Below are positions 45,601-57,600 of a DNA stretch of 64,000 nt, in pieces. Numbering within the stretch: the stretch's first letter is position 1; each line of letters starts with the position of its first letter. Both the position numbers and the translations under genes were made by a program. This DNA is from Mustela lutreola (taxonomy: Eukaryota; Chordata; Mammalia; Carnivora; Mustelidae): NCBI RefSeq assembly GCF_030435805.1, contig NC_081291.1, positions 14,345,001 through 14,409,000 on the forward strand, written 5' to 3'. Under the pieces are notes generated by a model, which saw nothing but the letters and a program-made list of their open reading frames with translations, was not told the origin of the DNA and did no database searches.

Positions 45601-48600
45601 GAGGAGCAAAGTTTAGGATGAGAAGGTGACTCACAGGGCACCTGGCTGGCTTCGTCAGTAGGAGACGTGACTCTTGATCTCAGAGTCGGGAATTCAAGCC
45701 CCAAGTGAGGCATGGAGCCTACGTTAAAAAAAAAAAAAAAGTTTGAAAAAGAAGGTGACTCAGTCTGTGATCTCCTGGTGATGTCAACTCATTTCCTACT
45801 ACTGAGAACTGATGTGGGCGTGTGGCCATCCCACTAATGCTCAAAGAAATATCACCCAGTGGGGACAGCCGTTAAGTCACTCCGGGCAAGGGAGGTGGCT
45901 CAGCGCCATTGGACTGCCCATTCTGCCAGGCAGAGAGGATCCGTGGGAGGGTTTGCTGTTCCAAGCCAGGCATGCATCCAGCCTTGGCATATTACATGTC
46001 TTTTTTTTTTTTTTTTAAGATTTTATTTATTTATTGACAGAGAGTGAGCACAAGCAGGGGGAGTGGTAGACAGAGGGAGAAGCAGGCTCCCCGCTAAGCA
46101 GAGAGCCCGATGTGGGATTCGATCCCAGGACCCTGGGATCATGACCTGAGCCGAAGGCAGACGCTTAATGACTGAGCACCCAGGGACCCCAGCACATCAT
46201 GTGTCATAGTGACCTGGAGTGGGGGCGTGTGTGGTTATCGTGCCCCAGAGGTGTCTTGGGTTGGTCACTGATCGAGTTGGCATCCTGAGTGCCCCTGTGC
46301 ACGGAGGTGGTTTCACGAAGTACAGTGCCTGGGCTTGTGGGGGGCCTGGTCCGTGGACAGCAGGCTTAACTGGGGACAGCTCCCCAGCTGGACCCAGACA
46401 AGTAAAGGTGATCCATTGAAGTCCTCAGTGTAAGTCCAAGAGATGGATTCTTTTAATTCCTGGCTTTTTAACATATTTTCACTTGCCAGAAAGGTCTGCC
46501 AGAGCCACAGTAAAATAAAAGGGTTGGTGGGGAGAGTCATAAAGAGTGGAATCTTGGTGAGAGCAGGTCAAGATAGACAGATTAGCGACCTCATTCCAAG
46601 ATAAAAGTCTTTGCTGGAGGCTCTCCCAGCCCTGGGGGCAGAAGAAGCAACCTTCCTTCTACTAATTCCACTGAAAGAACAATTTTGACCAGTTATAGAA
46701 GAGGGCGGAGAAGTAGTCCTTCCGTAACCAGATTTCCTCAAACGTTAGCATCGTATTACATTTGCTCTTTCTCTAAGGATAAATGAGATAGATAAGTATA
46801 ATGTAAAAAAAAATTTTTTTTGACTTCCAAGTCATCTTATTTTATTGTGGTAAAATATATATAACATAACATTTACCATCTTAATTATCTTTAAGTGTAC
46901 AGTTCGGCAGCATTAAACACATTCACACTGGTGTGCCACCGTCACCACGATCCCTCTCCAGAACTTTCTCGCATCTTCCCACACTGACGCTTGGTCCCCA
47001 TTAAACGCGGACTTCCCCGTTGCCCTCCCTCGGCCCCAGCCCCTCCCTTCTGTGTCCTGTGTGGGTAATGATTTGGTGACTCTCGGGACTCCTATCAGTG
47101 GAACATTACAGGGTTTGTCCTCTTGGCGACTGGCTGATTTCAGGCAGCATAATGTCCTCAAGGTTCATCCACGACGTAGCCTCAGTCAGAATTTTTTTCC
47201 TTTTTTAAGACTGAATAATATGCCACCACGTGGCTATACCACCTTTTGCTTATCCCCGTGCATCCACTGATAGACACCTGTGTGGCTTCCATATCTTAGC
47301 TATAGTGTTGAGCCCTGCTGCGAACATGGGCATACAAATATTTAAGAGGCTGCTTTCTTTCTTTCTTTTTTTTTTTTTTTGAAGATTTTATTTATTTATT
47401 TGACAGAGATCACAAGTAGGCAGAGAGGCAGGCAGAGAGAGAGGAGGAAGCAGGCTCCCTGCTGAGAAGAGAGCCCCATTCGATACGGGGCTCCATCCCA
47501 GGACCTTGAGATCATGACCTGAGCGGAAGGCAGAAACTTTAACCCCCTGAGCCACCCAGGCGCCCCAAGAGGCTGTTTTCAATATACACCCAGAAATGGA
47601 ATTGCTGGATCATATTATAATAATGTTTAATTGTTTGAGGAATTGCCCTGTTCCAAGTCATACATTCATTCATTTATCTATCTATTTAGGTTTATTTATT
47701 TATGCAAATCTACACCCAGTGTGGGGCTCAAACTCATGACCCTAAGATCAAGACCCACATGCTCCACCAAGCCAGTCAGGCACCCCTGTTCTGAGTCATT
47801 TCTTTCTTTTTTCTTTTTTTTTTTTTTTAATTTTATATATTTGACAGTGAGAGAGAGAGAAAGAGAGAGCACAAGCAAGGGGAGCTGCAGGCAGAGAGTG
47901 AGGAAGAAGCAGGCTTCCTACGAGCAAAGAGCCAGATGTAGGGCTCGATCCTAGAACCCTGAGATCATGACCTGAGCTGAAGGCAGAGGCTTAACCATCT
48001 GAGCCAGCCAGGTGCCCCTGTTCTGAATCACTTAAAGGTCAGTTGCAGACATGATACCCCCCCTTTTTTAATTAAAGATTTTATTTATTTATTTATTTAT
48101 TTGACAGAGAGACAGTGAGAGAGGGAACACAAGCAAGGGCAGAGGGAGAGGGAGAAGCAGGCTCCCCACTGAGCAGGCAGTCCAACATGGGGCTTAATCC
48201 CAGGATGCTGAGATCAGGACCTGAGTCGAACGCAGATGCCCAACGACTGAGCCAACCAGACGCCCCACAGACACGATACCCCTTGTCTCCCTAAATAATT
48301 CATTGTGTTTTTCCTAAAACACAGGCTCAGCGCAGTGATTAAAATCAGACTCATTTAACATAGATACAATTCTAGAATCTACAGGTCTTCTTCAGTTTTT
48401 ACCAACACCTATTTAATATTTATTACTAAATTGTTAATACTTAATTATTAATAAGTGATTAATTACTAATGCATCACTTGATCATTGATTTATTAATGAT
48501 AAAATTCTATCATATGTTGTGTTCAGTTGTTTACCTCTTTAATCCACTGTAATCTGGAAGTTTCCTCAGTCTGTCTTTGTGTCAAACACGACGAGGTTTG

Positions 48601-51600
48601 CTGGGAACTGCTCACTCCTTGGTGGTGTCTTTCAGGATGGATGGTTTGCTGTTTCCTCGTGATTGTACTGAGGCTGTTGGTTTTGGCAGGAATCCCACAG
48701 AAGTGTTGTGTCTTTCTTGGTGCATTGTATCAGGAGGCATCAGAGTTTGAAGTATTGCCGTGTTGTTGCCCTTGATCACTTGCTACAAAAGATGAGATCT
48801 GGTAGTTTTCTCTTCTTGTGCTTTTAATTGAAAAGTGTCCTGTCATATGATACTTTGTACCATACAAATACTTCTTTAGACTTCCCCACACTCCTTTTAG
48901 CATCTCTTGCTGAGTCTTGCCTGAATCTGTTATATTTTATTTTATTTATTTATTTGACAGACAGAGATCACAAGTGCAGAGAAGCAGGCAGAGAGAGAGG
49001 AGGAAGCAGGCTCCTTGCTGAGCAGAGAGCCCGATGTGGGGCTCGATTCTAAGACCCTAAGATCATGACCTGAGCCAAAGGCAGAGGCTTTAACCCACTA
49101 AGCCACCCAGGCACCCCTGAATCTGTTATATTTTAGTTGATGAATACCAAATGGTGGTTTTCTAATCCACCATTCTTTCTTTTTTCTTTCTTTCTTTTTT
49201 TAAGATGCGGGGCTCCATCCCAGGACCCTGAGATCATGACCTAGCCAAAGGAAGAGGCTTTAACCCACTGAGCCACCAGGTGCCTCTAATTCCATCTTTC
49301 CTTTGACATTTTTATGGCCTTTGCTGTAGGAGTCTATTTGTATCCGTGTAGACTCATGGATACTTACTGTCCTCAATATGTGACAATTGCTTACTGTCCT
49401 ATTTTAATATTCAAATTGTCCCAGACTTGGCTCATGGCGGCCCCTTCCAGCTGGCTCCTGTGTCCTTTTGCTGTGTTCCTATCTTCTTCTGTGCATATCT
49501 TTCTTTCTTTGGTCCTAGGCTCACTTTTTGTAAATCAGCTTTATTTCAGAATAATTTTAGAGATGAATTTAGGAGTTTAGAAAGATTACAAAGAGAATAC
49601 AAAGAGTTCTTGTCTGTGCCTCACTTGATCTCCCCTGGTGTTAACATCTCTTGTAACTACTACATTTCGCAAAATGAAGAACCCTGCTGCTCCATTACTA
49701 AAACTAAAGTCGAGACTTTATTCAGGTTTCATGGATTTTTCCCACCAATGTCCTTCTTCTGTTCCATGATCTCATCCAGTCTCTTCACTGCATTTGTCAG
49801 ACATCCCTTTCTTTTTTCCTTTCTGGTTTCTACCTAAGTATTGGATATCAGGTGCTTCATGTCATTTAAAAAACAAAAACAAAAACAAGATAGAGGGGGT
49901 GCCTGGGTGGCTCAGTGGATTAAGCCATTGACCGTTGGTTACGGCTCAGAGTGTGACCTCAAGGTTGTGAAACCAGGCTCCCTGCTCAGCATGGAGTCTG
50001 CTTGAGAATCTTTCTGGCTTATCTTCTCTCTTGAATGAATAAAATTTTTAAAAAATTAAATAAAAACCAAACTATAATCTAATTGAAATATAATCACATA
50101 CCATAAAATTCACCCTTTTGAAATAAATACTTTTGTGGGGTTTTTTTAAGTATATTCACAGAATTGTATAACCATCACCACTAATCTAATTCCAGAACAT
50201 TTTCATCGCTCCAGAAAGAAACCCCATGCCATTAACTGTCACTCCCCATTCCTCCTTTCCACCGTGCCTGGTAATGACTAATTTACTTTCTGTCTCTGTG
50301 GATTTGCCAGTTCTGGATATTTTATGTGGAATCATACGGCATGCGGCCTTTTATGTCTGGCTTCTTTCACTCAGTGTTATGTTTTCAAGCCTTGTCCATG
50401 CTGTAGTGTGTATACGTCCAAGCTTCATTCCTTTTTATGGCCGAGTAATATTCCATTCTATGGACGTACTGCATTTTGACTAGTCATTCATTCCCTGATG
50501 GATATTTGGGCTCTTTCCACCTTCCGGTTGTTGTGAAGGGTGCTGCTGTGGATATTCGCATACACATTTTTGTATGGACATAGGCTTTCATTTCTCTTGG
50601 GTATACATATGCGTCAGAAGGGAACAGAAAGGTCCTATGGGAACTCCAGGTTCACCCATGTTCTTTTCCAGCTGCAGCCTTGAAATTAGCAATTTTGACA
50701 TAAAGCCTTCATTTTTGTCTTCGGTAATAACATTTAAAAACCAGGAGCTGGGGGCTGGGTGTGCTCACTGCTACTGGGGTGTCATTACCTCTTGAGCTCT
50801 GTCAGGGGGCAGAGGTGGAAAACACACACACTCACGCGCGCGCACACACACACACCCTTACCTGTACCCATTTCTGTGTCAAAACCCTGGAGTTTACACA
50901 GATAACCTCCAATTTTTTTTTTAACCCCAAAGATTTTTATTTATTTATTCAAGAGAGATAGAGAGAGAGGGAGAGGAGCAGAAGCAGAGGGAGAAGCAGG
51001 CCCCACAGAGCAGGGAGCCTGACATGGGACTCAATCCCAGGATTCTGGGATCATGATGCGAGCCAAAGGCAGACTCTGAACTGACTGAGCCACCCAGGCA
51101 TCCCCAGGCCACTTCTTATTAGCATTGATGCCTCACACACAGATGCAAGAAATGTACACAGGATGTTCGAGGTGGCATGGCCTGTAATTGTGGAAACTTG
51201 GAAGCCACTTAAATATTCCAGTGTAGCAAAATATGTAAATCCACGGCAGCTCATGTCTGAGATGGAGTACTGGGCTCCAGGGAAAAGGGAAGGAAAGAGA
51301 TCTACATGGAACAATCTAGCTAGACCTCTTCAACAATGACTGAGTAGAGAAAACAAGCTGAAGGATACAGTTGATGTACAAAGAATACTGTGTTTTCTCA
51401 GGTCTGCACGGGTGTGTGTGCTGTTTACAGTGCTTACGGGTGAAGTCTGGGGATGAGATCTAGACGGGGTTTCCTCAGACTTGATCTGTATGGATTTTTA
51501 AAATATGCTGCATTTTTTAAAAAGATTTTATTTATTTATTTATTTGATAGAGATCACAAGTAGGCAGAGAGGCAGGCAGAGAGGCAGGCAGAGAGAGAGG

Positions 51601-54600
51601 AGGAAGCAGGCTCCCCGCTGAGCGGAGAGCCTGATGCGGGGCTCCATCCCAGGACCCTGAGATCATGACCTGAGCCGAAGGCAGAGGTTTAAGCCACTGA
51701 GCCACCCAGGTGCCCCTATGCTGCATTTTTTTAAAAAAGATTTTATTTATTTATTTGACAGAGATCACAAGTAGGCAGAGAGGCAGGCAGAGAGAGAAGA
51801 GGAAGCAGGCTCCCTGCTGAGCCGAGAGCCCGATATGGGGCTCGATCCCAGGACCCTGAGACCCTGACCCGAGCCGAAGGCAGAGGCTTAACCCACTGAG
51901 CTACCCAGGCACCTCAATATGCTGCTTTAATGTCTTTTTTTTTTTAAGATTTTATTTATTTATTTGATAGAGATCACAAGTAGGCAGAGAGGGGGCAGGG
52001 GAAGCAGGCTCCCTGCCGAGCAGAGAGCCCATTATGGGGCTCAATCCCAGGACCCTGGGATCATGACCTGAGCCAAAGGCAGAGGCTTAACCCACTGAGC
52101 CACCCAGGCGCCCCAGCTTTAATGTCTTTAAATATTAATTAATTCTAGCATCTCTGTTGTTTCTGGGCATGTTTCTAGTAATTGATTTTTCTCCTCATTA
52201 TGGGTCTTAATTTTCTGCTTCTTTGCTTCTCTGGTGAATTTTGGTTTAATGCCAGACCTAGTGGATTTTACCTTGTGGCCCACCGGATACTTTTTAATTT
52301 CCTCTGCGTGTTCTTGAGCTTTGTTCTGGGATACAATAAAGTTGCTGGAAATAGTTTGATCCTTTCCAGCCTTGCTGTTAAGTTTTGCGAGGCAGGACCA
52401 GAATAGTCCTTTATTCTGGGGCTAATTTTTCCCCCCTTCCTTAAGAAGTCTTTCCACTCTGACTGGGAGGAACACGAAGTATTTACACCCTGTGTGAACT
52501 CTGAGGGCTTTTCCCTCTGCTGCTTTCAGGTAGCTCTGTCCCTGGTCTCGCACCTATATATGCCCATTAGTTCTCAGACCCTCAACAGATCTCCGCATTA
52601 CTGAGCTCTTCCCTCCCCTTCCCCTTAGCTGTCTTCTTTCCAGAATTCCACTCTGCAAACTGTAGCCTTCTTACCCTTTCTAGAACCCCAGCTTTAACTC
52701 CTCAAGGTCAGAAAAGTGTTATTTTACACGCTTTGTCTATTTTTTTTCCCAGTTGTTCCAGATCGGGGGCGAGGGGCATGAAAATCTGATTCCTGAGGTT
52801 CCATTTTAGCCAGAAGAAATTTCTTTTTTTTTTTTTTTAAGATTTTATTTATTTATTTGACAGAGAGAGAGAGAGAGATCACAAGTAGGCAGAGAGGCAG
52901 GCAGAGAGAGAGGAGGATGCAGGCTCCCCGCTGAGCAGAGAGCCCGATGTGGGGCTCGATCCCAAGACCCTGGGATCATGACCTGAGCTGAAGGCAGAGG
53001 CTTAACCCACTGAGCCACCCAGGTGCCCCAGCCAGAAGAAATTCCTTTGATTTTTTCTTTTTAAAGGAAGCACATACATGTTTTAAAATATAATTTAAGT
53101 TAACATCTTTGGAGCCATTTTTAGGCACTATGCCTTTTATGTATATTGTTTCCTTTTTCCTCCCTGTGACAGGGGTACTGCTGTTAATCCCATTTACAGA
53201 TGAGAAAACAGAGGCACAGAGTAGGTGAATGACTTGCCCAAGGTCACCCAGCCAGTGAGTGGTAGGAAGAAAGAACAAAGGTGGTTACCTGGCTCTGGAG
53301 GCTGTGACTCCTACCTTCCACCATCCATGCAGTTAAGAGCTACTTTTTTTTCTCTTTTCTTTGTTTACTGAGATGAAATTTACATACTATAAAAGTAACT
53401 GTTTTATTTTTTTATTTTTTTTAAAAATTTTATTTATTTATTTGAGAGAGAGACAGTGAGAGAGAGCATGAGCGAGGAGAAGGTCAGAGGGAGAAGCAGA
53501 CTCCCCATGGAGCTGGGAGCCCGATGCGGGACTCGATCCCGGGACTCCGGGATCATGACCTGAGCCGAAGGCAGTCGTCCAACCAACTGAGCCACCCAGG
53601 CGTCCCAAAGTAACTGTTTTAAAATGAACAATTCAGTGGCATTTAGTACGTTCACAATGTTGTCCAACCACCACCTCTATCCAGTTCCAGAACGTTTCTG
53701 TCACCCCAAAGGAAATCCCATCTCCATCAGTAGCCACTCCCTATGCTGCCTTCTCCAGTGCCTGACAACCTCTAGTTCCCTTTCTGTGTCTATGGATTTG
53801 GCTGTTCTGGACATTTCATGTACATGAAATCATACACTGTGTGGCCTCCTGTATCTGGCTTCTTTCACTCAGTACACTGTTTTCATGGTTCATCCACATC
53901 ATAGCATGAATCAGGGCTCCATTCCTTTCCATGGCTGAATAATATTCAATCATGTGGCTAGATTGCATTTAATTTATTTATGCTTTTATCCACTGATGGG
54001 CGCTTGGGCTGTCTCTGTCTCTTCATTATTGTGCATAGTGAGGAGTTACTTTTTAAATTTATCTTAAAAGGTTGTTCAAATAATATCTACACCCATCGTG
54101 GGGCTCAAACTCATGACCTTGAGATCAAGAGTCACATGCCCTTCTGACTAAGTCAGCCTGGCAACCCAGGAACTACTTTTGAATGTAAGAATGGATGAAA
54201 AGAAAAGAGAGGGTTCACGGTAGCAGCTAGTCCAAACCCACATTTATAGTTGAGGAAAGTGGGCACTTAGGTCTACATTTTGCCTAGTCTACGCTTGAGC
54301 TGGTCAATTGTTCAGCCAATATTCACGAGCACCTGCTCTGTGTATGTCCTGTCCTGGGGCAAGGACACCACCTTATGGGGCTAGAAGTGCTTCTCAGGAG
54401 GCTGAGACATGAAGGCTAAGGAGAGAGTCCATTGACCGGAAAGTGAGGGGAAGAGTGTTCCACACAGTGAGAACAGCCAGTGCAAAGGTCCTGACGCAGG
54501 TGTGAATCTGGTGTGCGGGAGGCTATGTGGGGAGGCTGAAGGAGGTGAACCAGGGAGGGGGGATGACGGGAGAGGAGGGCAAGGAAGTTGGCAATGTCCT

Positions 54601-57600
54601 GCTCCCACAGGGCCTCATAGACCATGGTGGGGAGTTAGGATTTTTATTCTGAATGTGGCAGGAGGCAAAAACAGAGTGGGAGCCGAGGAAGGGTAGGATG
54701 TGATTTTTGATTCTGCCTTGGGAGGCAAGAGGTTGGGGCAGTGTGGGGTGGGAGACCATGGGGCTTGGGTCTCCAAATCAATTTGCCAAACAAAACTTAG
54801 GGTACCCCAAACCCTCCTACGCTGTTGATGGGAATGCAAGCTGGTGCAGCCACTCTGGAAAATAGTATGGAGGTTCCTCAAAAAGTTGAAAATAGAGCTA
54901 CCCTACAACCCAGCAATTGCACTACTGGGTATTTACCCTAAAGATACAAACATAGTGATCCGAAGGGGCTCGTGCACCCGAATGTTTATAGCAGCAATGT
55001 CCACAATAACCAAACTATGGGAAGAACCTAGATGTCCATCAACAGATGAATAGATAAAGAAGATTGGATATATAAAAAAATACATATACATACATACAGT
55101 GGAATACTATGCAGCCATCAAAAACAAAATCTTGCCATTTGCAACAACGTGGATGGAACTAGAGAGTATTATGCTGAGCAAAATAAGTCAATCAGAGAAA
55201 GACAATTATCATATGATCTCTCTGATATAACGAATTTGAGAGGCAGAGCGGGGGACTGTGGGGTGTAGGGAAGGACAAACTGGAAACAAGATGGGATCAG
55301 GAGGGAGACAAACCATAAGAGATTCTTAATCTCATGAAACAAACTCAGGGTTGCTGGGGGGTCATGCGGGGAGGGACAGGGTGGCTGGCTGATGGACATT
55401 GGGGAGGGTATGTGCTATGGTGAGTGCTGTGAAATGTGTAAGCCTGATGATTCACAGACCTGTACCCCTGGGGCAAATAATACATCATATGTTCATTAAA
55501 AAAAAACTTGGTGGGGGGGCGCCTGGGTGGCTCAGTGGGTTAAAGCCTCTGCCTTCAGCTCAGGTCATGATCCCAGTGTCCTGGGATCGAGCCCCACGTC
55601 GGGCTCTCTGCTCAGCAGAGAGCCTGCTTCCCTTCCTCTTGCTCTGCCTGCCTCTCTGCCTAATTGCGATCTCTGTCTGTCAAATAAATAAATAAAATCT
55701 TTAAAAAAAAAACTTGGGGTACCCCATAAATCCCACGGGTGGATCTCTCTGATATCCACCAGGGTAGCATTTTCAAATCACTGAGTGAGATCTGGGAGTT
55801 CTATGAAACAGCCCTACTGATAATTATTACTCGGAGTATTCACTTTACTATGAAGAATGCTCAAGGAGAAGAGGGTCCGTCCATGCTTGTGTAGTCATTT
55901 GAAACCATCACTCCAGGCCCACGGCACGCAGCAAGCCAGTGAGCGTTTATGAATCGGTGGAAATGGAAACAGGGATCCCAGATGTAAAGCCTTCTAGGGG
56001 ATTCCACTGGCAAGCCCCCTTGCCTGCTTCATCTCCAGGTGCCCACACCCTTTACAGAATGTCCACCCTGATCCCACTGCACAGTCCAGGAAGGTGAGGC
56101 TTAGATGAGAGGGGAACGAGCAGAGTAAAAATACTGATGACAGAGAAATCATTGTAACCATTTACAAAGTTTCTCTTAATGTATGTTTTAAATGTCTTGA
56201 AATTGACTTCACAGACAATGTCACCCCCCTCGCCTCCCAGCCACGTGCCTCAGCAGCGGTCTGCAGCCCACCCGGGCACCAGTGTTTGGGGGGGGGCAGG
56301 TCTGCCCCCTGCCCTCATCGGTCTGGCCATGAGATTTCCTGGGGGGCTGGGCTCTTTCTGATCATGCACATCATCGGGCTTTGTGACAAGAATGGGGTCC
56401 CAGTTCCCTGTGTTGGCGTTTGAGACTCCCCCCACACATACACCTCATCCCACCTACCCTCCAGGTGTCCTTGTCTCCAAGTGACCTTGATGCACTTTCT
56501 TGGGGAAGTAATTTGGAATGATCTGTCCATAAGGAGGTGCCTGCCTTGCCAAGTGTTGGCTACTTTCCAGCCACTGCGGTCAAATGAGCATGACGTTGGG
56601 ACAGCATGGATAGCAAGGTCAAGGCAACCAGATAAAGAAATCCTGAAGCCACTTAAGGAGATGCGGGAACTCACCTGCAGTGAATTAATTCAGTGAGGCC
56701 AAGCGCGTGCAAAAAAACCTTTGCCTGGGACCCATCCATAGAACCTTCCCGTGACATCCACCAGCAGTAGCATTTTCAAGGCAGTACATGAGACTGGAGA
56801 ATGAAAGGAGACAATCCTGCCAATAATCGTTATTCAGAGTATTAATTTTACTGTGAAAAATACTCAGCGTTTCATGTTGAGCCAAAACCTTCATCGCCGA
56901 AAACCTTCATCTCCCTGCCCCTGGGTCCTGGGAGTGGAGGGATCACTGTTCCTACTGTGCCTTGGGCCGTCTGGGGAAAGAGACCTGGTCCTAGGCTCTA
57001 CCCACAGGGAATAAAGAAGTGGACACTTGCTGGACCACATGGAGAATCCAAGGAAAGAAAGCATCAATATTTCCCCCAGAAAGGGGCACATGTAGCCCAG
57101 TTTTGTGCACAATTTGTGATGTTTCTAAGCCACCTCATGCTCAAGGTCCTTAGGGGGTCCCTAAGGAGGTAGATCCCTCTGTAAACACATTCTGTGAGAC
57201 CCTGCTATGTAGCAAGCACCAAATCTATAAATAATTCTCTTTTTAAAAAAAAGATTTTTATTTATTTATTTGACAGAGATCACAAGTAGGCAGAGAGAGA
57301 GAGGAGGAAGCAGGCTCCCAGCGGAACAGAGAGCCCAATGCAGGGCTCGATCCCAAGACCCTGGGATCATGACCTGAGCTGAAGGCAAAGGATTTAACCC
57401 ACTGAGCCACCCAGGCACCCCTATAAATAATTCTTAACAGGTGTAACGAAGAGGAAAGTGTAATGACAACAGCAAAAACAAATGTGGTAATGGTAGCCAA
57501 TATTAGTTGAGCACTTGCTATGTGCCGGGCATGGCTTAGAATTCTTTGTATGAACTTGTTCATTTAATTCTTACAGCTACCTTATGAATTAAGTACTTTT

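Larger units (their letters stand above)
48018..49520 (-). mobile_element. L1M 3' UTR, split by SINEs
   Basis: GTTGCAGACATGATACCCC, CACTGTAATCTGGAAG, GGCAGGAATCCCACAGAAG, CAAATGGTGGTTTTC and CAAATTGTCCCAGACTTGG match an L1M 3' UTR read backwards. Confidence 0.75.
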
